Source of the DNA: Candidatus Competibacteraceae bacterium
GTDB taxonomy: Bacteria; Pseudomonadota; Gammaproteobacteria; Competibacterales; Competibacteraceae
NCBI GenBank assembly: GCA_016712625.1
Contig: JADJQQ010000029.1
Span: forward strand, 124,001-188,000
Length of the DNA stretch: 64,000 nt
Reading direction: 5' to 3'
Shown here: in pieces, positions 52,902-61,671 of the stretch
Layout of the letters: each line of letters starts with the position of its first letter
Position numbering within the stretch: position 1 is the first letter of the stretch
Notes under the pieces: model-generated
The model's input: only the letters and a program-made list of their open reading frames with translations
The model's database searches: none
Told to the model about the DNA's origin: nothing
Position numbers and translations under genes: made by a program

Positions 52902-54326
52902 ATGAAAGCATTTCCCGAGGATTTTTTATGGGGCGCCGCCACCGCCGCTTATCAGGTGGAAGGCGCTTATCAGCAGGACGGTAAAGGCTTGTCGATTTGG
53001 GACATTTATTCCCATTTACCCGGAACGACCTATCAAGGCACCAACGGCGACCGCGCGGTCGATCACTACCACCGCTATCAGGAAGATGTCCGCCTCATGG
53101 CGGAAATGGGCCTTAAATCCTATCGCTTCTCGATATCCTGGCCGCGCATTTATCCCGCCGGATCGGGCGCAGTAAATCAACAAGGCATTCAATTTTATAA
53201 TGATTTAATCAATGAACTACTGAAATACGGTATCGTGCCGGTAGCGACGCTGTATCACTGGGATTTGCCGCAAGCCTTGCAAGATCTGGGCGGCTGGGAA
53301 AACCGCGAATTGATCGAGCAGTTCGGCCAGTATGCCAAAACCTGCTTCGAGCAGTTCGGCGACCGAGTTCGCTATTGGCTGACCTTTAACGAAACCATCA
53401 ACTTCATCATGCTGGGCTACCGGGACGGCGTGCATCCGCCCGCCGTTAAGGAAGAACGGCGGGCGGTGGAAGTCTCGCACATTGTCAATCTGGCCCACGC
53501 TCAGGCCGTGCTTGAATATCGTAAACTGGTCCGAGAGAAAAGCATTGCCGAGGGAATGATCGGGATTGCCCATGTTCTGCTCACCGGCTTTCCGATCAGC
53601 GCCGCCGAAGAAGACGCGCGGGCCTGCGAATGGTATGAGGAAATGGATTTTCAGTGGTTCTATGACCCCAGTTTGCATGGTCGCTATCCAGAACGGCTTC
53701 TAAACTATTATCAGGAGCGCTGGCAAGCACCAACGATTTTGGACGGCGACCTGGCGCTGATCCAAAGCGCACCCATCGATTTTATCGGCATTAACTATTA
53801 CCAAAGCACCTTTCTGGCGCACAACCCCGCCGATGGGGTGGGCTTTGCGGCGATCAACGTGAGCGGCAAAAAGGGATCGCAACAGGAAAGCGGCATTCCG
53901 GGTCTGTTCAAGCGCGTCCAAAATCCCAAGGTCGCCTATACCCCTTGGGATTGGTCAATTTACCCGGAAGGACTGTACCAAGGCATGAAAAGAATCCAGG
54001 AGCGCTACGGCAACATTCCCATCATGATTACCGAAAACGGGCTGGGTGATAAAGACCCGATCAGTCCCAGTGGGGAGATTCTGGATACGCCGCGCATTGA
54101 TTATCTGCGCGAGCATGTGCGCTGGTGCCAGCGGGCCATCGATGAAGGCGTTCCGTTATTCGGCTACTTCGTCTGGTCATTTATCGACCTCTTGAGCTGG
54201 CTCAACGGCTACCAAAAGCAATACGGCCTCGTTTATGTCGATCACCAAAACGACTTAAAGCGGGTCAAAAAGCAAAGTTATGACTGGTATCGGCAGCTGA
54301 TTCAAAGTAACGGCGTGACGCTGTAA
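52902..54326 (+). CDS. GH1 phospho-beta-glycosidase
   Basis: Family 1 glycoside hydrolase, 474 residues. Catalytic acid/base Glu164 in YWLTFNETINFIML, nucleophile Glu378 in IMITENGLGDKD. No signal peptide. Near the C-terminus the aglycone-side loop reads IDLLSWLNGYQKQYGLVYVD: Ser432, Lys439 and Tyr441 have the spacing of the phosphate-binding Ser428, Lys435 and Tyr437 of Lactococcus LacG, where ordinary beta-glucosidases have a Glu (NFEW). So it probably cleaves 6-phospho-beta-glucosides or -galactosides produced by a PTS. It sits between the two PTS operons. The ribosome site is weak (ATAAAAGATACCCGTACCG). Confidence 0.88.
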   Translation: MKAFPEDFLWGAATAAYQVEGAYQQDGKGLSIWDIYSHLPGTTYQGTNGDRAVDHYHRYQEDVRLMAEMGLKSYRFSISWPRIYPAGSGAVNQQGIQFYNDLINELLKYGIVPVATLYHWDLPQALQDLGGWENRELIEQFGQYAKTCFEQFGDRVRYWLTFNETINFIMLGYRDGVHPPAVKEERRAVEVSHIVNLAHAQAVLEYRKLVREKSIAEGMIGIAHVLLTGFPISAAEEDARACEWYEEMDFQWFYDPSLHGRYPERLLNYYQERWQAPTILDGDLALIQSAPIDFIGINYYQSTFLAHNPADGVGFAAINVSGKKGSQQESGIPGLFKRVQNPKVAYTPWDWSIYPEGLYQGMKRIQERYGNIPIMITENGLGDKDPISPSGEILDTPRIDYLREHVRWCQRAIDEGVPLFGYFVWSFIDLLSWLNGYQKQYGLVYVDHQNDLKRVKKQSYDWYRQLIQSNGVTL

Positions 54327-54459
54327 ATTCCCGCCGCGCCTAGTCCATTCACCCCTCACACAGTTTTATCGACAGGAGGATGTTTTAACCGCCCACCATC
54401 GCCGCAAGAAATCCGTGCTTGCGGCCTCTCAAAAATAACGAACGTCGAGCAATGACGCC

Positions 54460-57078
54460 ATGACTAACCCAAACACCATTACCCTCATCGCGCCGCTCTC
54501 CGGCCCGCTGGTGCCGCTGGAGCGGGTTCCCGATCCGGTATTCGCCCAGAAAATGGTCGGGGACGGCATTTCCATCGATCCGCTTGATCAATGCCTGCGC
54601 GCCCCCTGCGACGGCAAGGTCGTGCAACTGCATTCGGCCGGCCACGCCGTCACCATCGCCGCCCCGCAAGGCATTGAAGTGTTGATGCATATTGGCCTCG
54701 ATACCGTAAACCTCAAGGGCCAGGGTTTTACCGCCAAGGTCAAGATGGGGGATGCGGTCAAGACCGGTGATCCGCTAATCGAATTCGACGCCGACTACGT
54801 CGCTACCCATGCCAAGAGCTTGCTGACCCAAATCGTCATCACCAACAGCGATCGAGTCGCGACCTTTGCGCCGCGTTCCGGCCATGTCGCGGCGGGCAAA
54901 AACCCCATTCTGGAATTGACCCTGGCGAGCGACGCGCCAGCGAGCGACGCCGCCGACGCCGGTAAAACCGTCACCTCGGAAGCGATTCTGATTCCCAATC
55001 CGACCGGCCTGCACGCCCGTCCGGCGGCGGTGCTGGCCAATCTGGCCAAGAAGTTCAAGGCCGATGTCCGCCTGCAAAAAGGCGAGGACATCGCCAACGC
55101 CAAAAGCGTGGTCTCAATCATGGGGCTGGAAATCGGCAACGGCGATAAAGTCACCCTGATCGCCAAGGGCGATGATGCCGATGCGGCGATTGAAACCCTG
55201 ACGCCCTTGCTATGGGAAGGGCTGGGCGATGAGGGCTGCAAGCCCGCCCCCGCGCCGGCCAGCTTCGAAGCGTCGCCCGGCAACGCGCCCGCGCCGCGCC
55301 CGCGCTCGGAAGATCCGAATTTACTGATTGGCGTGGCTGCCTCACCGGGCTTGGCGGTCGGCGAAGTCTTTCAAATCCGCCATCAGGAAATTCAGGTCAA
55401 AGAGACCGCCGCCGGCAGCCCGCAACAGGAACGCGACCGGCTGGATAACGCGATTCATCAAGCCCGCTCGCAACTGGACGCCTTGCAGGCCAGCCTGCAC
55501 GGCCAGCGCGCCGCCGACAAAGCCGCCATTTTCGCCGCCCATCAGGAGTTGCTGGATGATCCTGATTTAGTGGACATCGCCCATTCCGCCCTGGCCAAGG
55601 GTAAAAGCGCGGAGTTCGCCTGGCATCGAGCCTTCAGCACCCACGCCGACCGGCTGGCCAATCTGCGCAACGAACTGTTGGCCGCTCGCGCCAACGATTT
55701 GCGCGATGTGGGCCGCCGGGTATTGACGCTGCTGACCGGTATCGAACCGGAGCGGCAGACGCCGCCCGCCAACGCCATTCTAGTGGCCGAGGAACTCAGC
55801 CCGTCCGATACCGCCAGCCTGGATCGCGCCAAAGTGCGCGGTTTCTGCACCACGTTGGGCGGCGCGACTTCGCATGTCGCCATTCTGGCCCGCTCGCTAG
55901 ACATCCCGGCGGTAGCCGGTATCGAACCCCGCGCCCTGGAATTGCCCAACGGCACGCCGGTGGTGCTCGACGGTGGCAAGGGCATCGTGCGGATGAATCC
56001 CAGCCCGGAAGAAATCATCCGCATCCGCGAAACCCAGGAGCGCATGGCGGCGCGGCGCAAGGCGGAACTGGCAGTGGCCCATGAACCAGCGATTACGCTG
56101 GACGGGCACCGCATGGAAGTGGTCGGCAACATCGGTGGGCTGGCTGAAGCCGAACAGATTGAAGGTCTGGGCGGTGAAGGCGTTGGTCTGTTGCGCTCGG
56201 AATTTCTGTTTCTGGAGCGCAGCACCGCGCCCAGCGAGGACGAGCAGTTCGAGACCTACAAAGCGATCGCCGAGGCACTGGGACCGGATCGACCGCTGAT
56301 CATCCGAACGCTCGACGTGGGTGGCGACAAGCCGCTGGCCTATCTGCCGATCCCGAAAGAGGAAAATCCGTTCCTCGGCGAGCGCGGCTTGCGCATCGGA
56401 CTGGATCGACCGGAGATTTTGCGGCTGCAACTACGAGCCATCCTGCGCGCCGCCGCTTACGGCAAGATTCGGGTGATGTTCCCGATGGTGGGCCTGTTGT
56501 CGGAGTTGCGCGACGCCAAAGCCATGCTGGAAGAGGAGCGGCAGCGACTGGGAGTCGGCCCGATTGAAACCGGCATCATGGTGGAAATTCCGGCGGCGGC
56601 GATCATGGCCGCCCAGTTCGCCCGTGAAGTCGATTTCTTCTCGGTCGGCACCAATGACCTGACCCAGTACACCCTGGCGATGGATCGCGGCCACCCTAAA
56701 CTGGCCCCGAAGGTGGACGGCCTTAATCCCAGTATCCTGCGCTTGATTGCCTGGACGGTGAAAGCGGCCCATGACGAAGGCAAATGGGTCGGCGTCTGCG
56801 GCGGCATCGCCAGCGATCCGCAAGCGGTACCGCTGTTGATCGGGCTGGGGGTGGACGAATTGAGCGTCAGCCTGCCCACCATTCCGAGCATCAAGGCGCA
56901 AATCCGTAACCTATGGCTGCACGATTGCCAGGAGCTGGCGCAACGGGCGCTGGCCCTGGAAACCGCCGCCGAGGTACGCATGGCCGCGGCGGTCGCCGCC
57001 GAGACGGCCGCTGCTCCAGCGACTCCGGCAGCTTCGGCCCTCTCTGCCGCCCCTGGCTCCGCGCCAGCCGCGCCCTAA
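54460..57078 (+). CDS. Glucose-type PTS fusion EIIA(Glc)-HPr-Enzyme I
   Basis: A 872-residue PTS phosphotransfer fusion. The N-terminal EIIA is of the glucose type (TLIAPLSGPLVPLERVPDPV, FAQKMVGDGISIDP) with phospho-His77 in VLMHIGLDTVNLKG. HPr follows with His185 in NPTGLHARPAAVLANLAKKF, and the Ser46-like region of HPr is KSVVSIMGLEIG. Enzyme I has His472 in LGGATSHVAILARSLDIPAV and a complete PEP-binding domain (FFSVGTNDLTQYTLAMDRGH, GVCGGIASDPQAVPLL). The C-terminus ends in a long Ala/Pro tail. It resembles FruB in layout but with a different EIIA type. EIIA(Glc) could also regulate ABC importers such as the MalK-like protein at 24580. Confidence 0.94.
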   Translation: MTNPNTITLIAPLSGPLVPLERVPDPVFAQKMVGDGISIDPLDQCLRAPCDGKVVQLHSAGHAVTIAAPQGIEVLMHIGLDTVNLKGQGFTAKVKMGDAVKTGDPLIEFDADYVATHAKSLLTQIVITNSDRVATFAPRSGHVAAGKNPILELTLASDAPASDAADAGKTVTSEAILIPNPTGLHARPAAVLANLAKKFKADVRLQKGEDIANAKSVVSIMGLEIGNGDKVTLIAKGDDADAAIETLTPLLWEGLGDEGCKPAPAPASFEASPGNAPAPRPRSEDPNLLIGVAASPGLAVGEVFQIRHQEIQVKETAAGSPQQERDRLDNAIHQARSQLDALQASLHGQRAADKAAIFAAHQELLDDPDLVDIAHSALAKGKSAEFAWHRAFSTHADRLANLRNELLAARANDLRDVGRRVLTLLTGIEPERQTPPANAILVAEELSPSDTASLDRAKVRGFCTTLGGATSHVAILARSLDIPAVAGIEPRALELPNGTPVVLDGGKGIVRMNPSPEEIIRIRETQERMAARRKAELAVAHEPAITLDGHRMEVVGNIGGLAEAEQIEGLGGEGVGLLRSEFLFLERSTAPSEDEQFETYKAIAEALGPDRPLIIRTLDVGGDKPLAYLPIPKEENPFLGERGLRIGLDRPEILRLQLRAILRAAAYGKIRVMFPMVGLLSELRDAKAMLEEERQRLGVGPIETGIMVEIPAAAIMAAQFAREVDFFSVGTNDLTQYTLAMDRGHPKLAPKVDGLNPSILRLIAWTVKAAHDEGKWVGVCGGIASDPQAVPLLIGLGVDELSVSLPTIPSIKAQIRNLWLHDCQELAQRALALETAAEVRMAAAVAAETAAAPATPAASALSAAPGSAPAAP

Positions 57079-57099
57079 GCGATTTTGGAGATTACGGTT

Positions 57100-58878
57100 A
57101 TGTGGCAACACGCATTCGCATTTCTGCAAAAAATCGGCAAGGCGTTGATGCTGCCGGTGTCGGTACTGCCGGTCGCGGGCATTTTGCTCGGTATCGGTAG
57201 TGCCCATTTCGCCATCTTCCCGGATTTGGTATCCAACGTGATGGCCCAATCCGGCGGTGCGATTTTCGGCATCATGGCGATCATGTTCGCCATCGGCGTC
57301 GCGCTGGGTCTGACCAATAACGACGGCGTTTCGGCGCTGGCGGCGGTGGTCGGCTACGTCGTGCTGCTGGCAACGCTGGGCGTCATGGCCAAGGTTTTAG
57401 GGGTTGAAACCAAGGAAGTCATGGGCATCGCCTCGGTCGATACCGGGGTGTTCGGCGGCATCGTGATCGGCGGCATCGCGGCGACGCTATTCAATCGCTA
57501 TTACCGGATCAATCTGCCGCCATACCTGGGCTTCTTCTCCGGCAAACGCTTCGTGCCGATTGCCACCGCCTTTGCCGCGATTGGCTTAGGGGTTCTGCTC
57601 AGCTTCGTCTGGCCGCCAATTGGCGCGGGCATCAAAAGTTTCTCGATGTGGGCGGCGGAGAGCAATCCGGCGCTGGCCTTTACCATTTATGGTGTGATCG
57701 AACGCCTGCTGATCCCCTTCGGCCTGCACCACATCTGGAACGTGCCGTTCTTCTTCGAGGTCGGCAGCTACATGGACCCGACCACTGGCAAAGCGATTAC
57801 CGGCGAAATTCAGCGTTACATCGCGGGCGACCCGACGGCGGGCAACATGGCGGGTGGCTATTTGTTCAAGATGTGGGGCCTGCCGGCGGCGGCGATTGCC
57901 ATTTGGCATTCGGCCCGCCCGGAAAACCGGGCCAAAGTCGGCGGGATGATGATCTCGGCGGCGCTGACCGCATGGTTGACCGGCATCACCGAACCGATTG
58001 AATTTACCTTCATGTTCGTCGCGCCGGTGCTCTATGTCATCCACGCCCTGCTGGCGGGCGTCGCCTATTTCCTGTGCATCGAGCTGGGTGTCAAGCACGG
58101 CATGACCTTCTCGCACGGGGCCATTGACTTCGTGGTGCTGTACGCCAAATCCACCAACGGCTGGTGGTTGATCCCGATGGGACTGGCATGGGCGGCGATG
58201 TACTACACCATTTTCCGGGTGGTCATCGCCAAGTTTGATCTGAAGACGCCGGGCCGCGAGATCGAGACGGCCACGCTGTCGGGCGAGGCGGTCAGCGACA
58301 TCGCGCATGGTTTCGCCAAACAACTGGTGCTAGCCTTCGGCGGACGCAGCAATATCAAAGGTTTGGACGCTTGCATCACCCGTCTGCGGGTGGAGCTAAA
58401 CGACATGAGCAAAGCCAGTCCCGACAAGCTGAAAGCCTTGGGCGCGGCGGGTGTCGTGGTGGTCGGCAAGGGGATGCAAGCTATTTTCGGCACCCGATCC
58501 GAGAATCTGAAAACCGACATGGAAGAGTATCTGAAGACCGCCGGTCCGGAAGCGGACGCCATTGAGGAACCCTCGCCGGTGGCCGCGCCAACGCCTACCG
58601 GCATTGTCTCCAAATTGCGCGATCCCGAAGCGGCGGAGAAGGCGAAGAAGCTGATCGCCGCGCTCGGCGGCGCGGGCAACATCCAGCGGGTGGATGCTTG
58701 CGCTGAAACCCGGCTGCGACTGGTGGTCGGCAATGAAGGCGCGGTCGACGAGGGGGCCTTGCAAGCGGCGGGCGCAAACGGCCTGATGCGGCTGGCCAAT
58801 AACACCGTGCACCTGGTGGTTGGTCTCAACGCCGACCAGTATGCGGCGGAAATGCGGGGGCAGCTCGCTTCCGCGTGA
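57100..58878 (+). CDS. ptsG: Glucose PTS permease EIICB with an extra C-terminal EIIB domain
   Basis: Membrane glucose transporter of the PTS, 592 residues. The EIIC part is very close to enteric PtsG (FLQKIGKALMLPVSVLPVAG, LTNNDGVSALAAVVGYVVLL, LIPFGLHHIWNVPFFFEVGS, TGITEPIEFTFMFVAPVLYV, DLKTPGREIE). EIIB follows with phospho-Cys425 in IKGLDACITRLRVELND and GVVVVGKGMQAIFGTRSENL. Unlike PtsG (477 residues in E. coli), about 100 more residues form a second EIIB-like domain with Cys534 in RVDACAETRLRLVVGN, which has one residue inserted in the usual DACxTRLR loop. GGAG lies eight bases before the ATG at 57100. It follows the EIIA-HPr-EI gene by 21 bases. Confidence 0.92.
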   Translation: MWQHAFAFLQKIGKALMLPVSVLPVAGILLGIGSAHFAIFPDLVSNVMAQSGGAIFGIMAIMFAIGVALGLTNNDGVSALAAVVGYVVLLATLGVMAKVLGVETKEVMGIASVDTGVFGGIVIGGIAATLFNRYYRINLPPYLGFFSGKRFVPIATAFAAIGLGVLLSFVWPPIGAGIKSFSMWAAESNPALAFTIYGVIERLLIPFGLHHIWNVPFFFEVGSYMDPTTGKAITGEIQRYIAGDPTAGNMAGGYLFKMWGLPAAAIAIWHSARPENRAKVGGMMISAALTAWLTGITEPIEFTFMFVAPVLYVIHALLAGVAYFLCIELGVKHGMTFSHGAIDFVVLYAKSTNGWWLIPMGLAWAAMYYTIFRVVIAKFDLKTPGREIETATLSGEAVSDIAHGFAKQLVLAFGGRSNIKGLDACITRLRVELNDMSKASPDKLKALGAAGVVVVGKGMQAIFGTRSENLKTDMEEYLKTAGPEADAIEEPSPVAAPTPTGIVSKLRDPEAAEKAKKLIAALGGAGNIQRVDACAETRLRLVVGNEGAVDEGALQAAGANGLMRLANNTVHLVVGLNADQYAAEMRGQLASA

Positions 58879-58897
58879 CCGCCCAGCGTCTTACCTC

Positions 58898-58946
58898 GCG
58901 GAACCGAACCGGGACCGGCGCTCGGCTGATCCCGGTTCGGTTCCGC
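58898..58946 (+). terminator. Long perfect hairpin after the glucose PTS operon
   Basis: Bases 58898-58914 and 58930-58946 are exact reverse complements, a 17-base GC-rich stem around a 15-base loop, starting 20 bases after the ptsG-like stop. No T run follows, so it may stop Rho-type decay or transcription less efficiently. A smaller inverted repeat, AAAGCGTT / AACGCTTT (58996-59003 and 59014-59021), lies further on, in the leader of the dadA-like gene, and could be an operator. Confidence 0.65.
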
Positions 58947-59120
58947 AACGGGCCTCTTCACGACAAAATTTGAAATTTTTCGTAGCAAAGCTCGTAAAGC
59001 GTTATCACGGAAAAACGCTTTATGAGCGGCGCGCTCGAATTATCAGTTATATCCACCCATTACACGGCACTGTTTTGTCGAGCCTTAAGCCCTGATTTTA
59101 GCCCGGTTGTGGAGGCTGTC

Positions 59121-60455
59121 ATGAAAAATCATGCTGATATCATTATTGTGGGAGCGGGCATTATTGGCGTTTTACAGGCTTACGCACTCCAGAAGCGGGG
59201 CTTGGATATACTGGTTATCGACAGCGCGACGGGGCCTGGCATGGAGGTCTCTTATGCGAACGCCGGCCAGCTTTCATTTGGTTATTCAGGGCCTTGGGCC
59301 ACTCCAGGATTGCTTAAAAAACTCCCCGACATGCTGGCCAATCCAGCGACTCCATTGCGAATAAGGCCCGATTGGTCGATGGAAGGGCTTTACCGCCAAC
59401 TGCAATGGCTTTACTGGTTCACGCTGAATACGAGTAGAAAGAATTTCGAGCGCAATAAACGGCGGATTCTCAACCTCTCAAAATATAGCGCCAAATATTC
59501 CAGGCAATTGCTGGCCGAAACCGGCATTGAATTCTCTAATCGCTCGCTGGGAACCCTACAGCTTTTTCGCGATCAACGCCTTTTCGACACCGCTTCCAAC
59601 AACGATGTCGAACCATTGCGTAAGGCCGATGTCGCCGTGCAAGTGCTCGACGCCGAGGGCTGCATCAAACAGGAACCGGCGCTGGCGCGAATTCACGCCA
59701 ACATCGTTGGCGGCTTTTTATTCGAGGAGGATTGGACGGGTGATTGCTATATTCTGGCGTGCGCGCTGGTCAAGCGGCTGACCGCCAACGGCGTCAGATT
59801 TTTGTTTAACACCCCGATTGCGGCGGTTGAAGTCGGTAAAATCGCTTATGGCGTGAGAACTGGCGGTAACCTGTTTTATAGCGCAAACGCCATTATCCTG
59901 GCGACCGGCCCTCTGACCCGCAAGCTCACCGATCCGCTTGGGTTGCTGGCGCCGGTTTACCCGGTGCGCGGCTATTCCATAACCGCCGATATCATCGACG
60001 AGGCCAAAGCGGTGCAATCCACCGTATTGGATGAAAAGATCAAGGTCGCCATCACGCGGCTCGATCACAGGGTGCGCTTGGGAGGAACCGCCGAAATTGG
60101 CGGGTTCAACCGAGATACCTTTCCAAAACGGTATCAAATACTGCTGAGCGCCCTAGAAGCCCTCTTTCCTGGCAGCGCCGATCTGAAAACGGGCGTCGAA
60201 CCTTGGCTTGGACTGAGACCCATGACGCCCGATGGCACGGCGATCATCGGCAAGACGGTAATTCCCAATCTGTACCTGAACCTCGGTCACGGCACCCTGG
60301 GGTTCACCCAGGCGGCTGGCTCTGCCGAGCATCTCGCTCGCGTTATCAGCGGCGAAGCAGTCGAACTCGATCCGAGCGATTACGAGTTGGAGCGCTATGG
60401 CAAGCGCTACCAAAACCACGCGCTTTATCATGAGTCCGCATCCGTTTCCGTATAA
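59121..60455 (+). CDS. dadA: D-amino acid dehydrogenase-like FAD oxidoreductase
   Basis: Membrane-associated flavoprotein of the DadA family, 444 residues. The FAD motif is IIIVGAGIIGVLQAYALQKR, then SYANAGQLSFGYSGPWATPG, both typical of DadA, and the C-terminal EPWLGLRPMTPDGTAIIGKT with LNLGHGTLGFTQAAGSAEHL. It oxidises D-amino acids, classically D-alanine, to keto acids, passing electrons to quinone. ATG at 59121 has GGAGG five bases upstream; the earlier frame from 59022 is untypical. E. coli DadA starts directly with the FAD strand, whereas here about six residues come first. No alanine racemase is nearby. Confidence 0.9.
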   Translation: MKNHADIIIVGAGIIGVLQAYALQKRGLDILVIDSATGPGMEVSYANAGQLSFGYSGPWATPGLLKKLPDMLANPATPLRIRPDWSMEGLYRQLQWLYWFTLNTSRKNFERNKRRILNLSKYSAKYSRQLLAETGIEFSNRSLGTLQLFRDQRLFDTASNNDVEPLRKADVAVQVLDAEGCIKQEPALARIHANIVGGFLFEEDWTGDCYILACALVKRLTANGVRFLFNTPIAAVEVGKIAYGVRTGGNLFYSANAIILATGPLTRKLTDPLGLLAPVYPVRGYSITADIIDEAKAVQSTVLDEKIKVAITRLDHRVRLGGTAEIGGFNRDTFPKRYQILLSALEALFPGSADLKTGVEPWLGLRPMTPDGTAIIGKTVIPNLYLNLGHGTLGFTQAAGSAEHLARVISGEAVELDPSDYELERYGKRYQNHALYHESASVSV

Positions 60456-60575
60456 TCAGCGTTCTTTATCGAGCCATTCGCTGTGCAATGCGGGCGCGGT
60501 GAAGCCAGGATCGCCAATCACCGATCCTGTTGCATATGGCCTATGTTTTACTGTTTCAATGCGAGAGTGCGCCCA

Positions 60576-61565
60576 ATGAAAATCGCTGTCTTCAGCAGCA
60601 AATCCTACGACCGCCAGACCCTGGAACGCTACAACGCGCCGTTTGGCCACGAATTGACCTTTTTGGAGCCACGTCTATCGCCGGAAACCGTGGCGCTGGG
60701 GCGAGGCTTTCCTGGCGTTTGCATCTTTGTCAACGACACCTGTAGCGCCGAGGTCATCGCCGATCTGGCCGCGCATGGCACCAAAATCATCGCAACCCGC
60801 AGCGCCGGCTACAATCAAATCCATCTAGCGACGGCGAAACAACACGGCGTCATGGTGGCGCGCGTACCGGCCTACTCGCCCAACGCCGTTTCTGAATTCA
60901 CCCTGGCCCTGATCCTGACTTTGGGTCGGAAAACGCATAAAGCCTATAACCGCACTCGTGAATTCAATTTCGAGATCGCGGGCCTTGAAGGTTTCGAGCT
61001 GCGTGACAAGACGGTCGGCGTGTTCGGTACCGGCAAAATCGGCCAAACGGTGATTAAGAACCTCAGCGGCTTCGGCTGCCGGATCATCGCCTACGACAAG
61101 TATCCCAACGAGGCGGTAAAACAGTGGGCGACCTATGTAGACGGCCCGACCTTCGCCCGTGAATCGGACATCATCACCCTGCACTGCCCGCTGACGCCGG
61201 AGACCCAGCACATCCTCAACCAGGAAACCATGCCGTATTTAAAAGACGGCGTGTTCATCGTCAACACCAGCCGGGGCGCATTGCTCGATACCAATACGGT
61301 GATCAAGTTCCTGAAAAACGGCAAGATTGGAATGCTCGCTATTGATGTCTACGAGGAAGAAGCCGATTACTTTTACCGCGATCTCTCCGACAAAGTGCCG
61401 ACCAATGACGAACTGGCCCGGCTGTTGACCTTCCCCAACGTGCTGGTCACCTCGCACATGGCGTTTCTGACCGATCACGCCTTGCGCAATATCGCCGAGA
61501 CCACGTTGGGAAATTTCGCCGAGTTCGAGCGTAATGGACAATGCGCCAATGCGGTGACCGAGTAG
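60576..61565 (+). CDS. ldhA: Fermentative D-lactate dehydrogenase
   Basis: NAD-dependent D-2-hydroxyacid dehydrogenase, 329 residues, the exact length of E. coli LdhA, which it resembles throughout: MKIAVFSSKSYDRQTLERYN, IIATRSAGYNQIHLATAKQH, VGVFGTGKIGQTVIKNLSGF (NAD loop), FIVNTSRGALLDTNTVIKFL (catalytic Arg region), IDVYEEEADYFYRDLSDK and VTSHMAFLTDHALRNIAETT (catalytic His). It reduces pyruvate to D-lactate to regenerate NAD under fermentation. ATG at 60576 gives the family start. A weak hairpin (AGGATCG / CGATCCT, 60507-60528) lies before it. With abundant PTS sugar uptake upstream it marks an anaerobic sugar lifestyle. Confidence 0.95.
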   Translation: MKIAVFSSKSYDRQTLERYNAPFGHELTFLEPRLSPETVALGRGFPGVCIFVNDTCSAEVIADLAAHGTKIIATRSAGYNQIHLATAKQHGVMVARVPAYSPNAVSEFTLALILTLGRKTHKAYNRTREFNFEIAGLEGFELRDKTVGVFGTGKIGQTVIKNLSGFGCRIIAYDKYPNEAVKQWATYVDGPTFARESDIITLHCPLTPETQHILNQETMPYLKDGVFIVNTSRGALLDTNTVIKFLKNGKIGMLAIDVYEEEADYFYRDLSDKVPTNDELARLLTFPNVLVTSHMAFLTDHALRNIAETTLGNFAEFERNGQCANAVTE

Positions 61566-61671
61566 CCAAAAGCGGGCCTCTAAGAAAAGTAGGAACGGGC
61601 GATTTGCTGACCGTCCACGGTGATCGAAGACACCGCGCGGGTAGACTTTCAAATAGCGGGAGAGATAGCGC

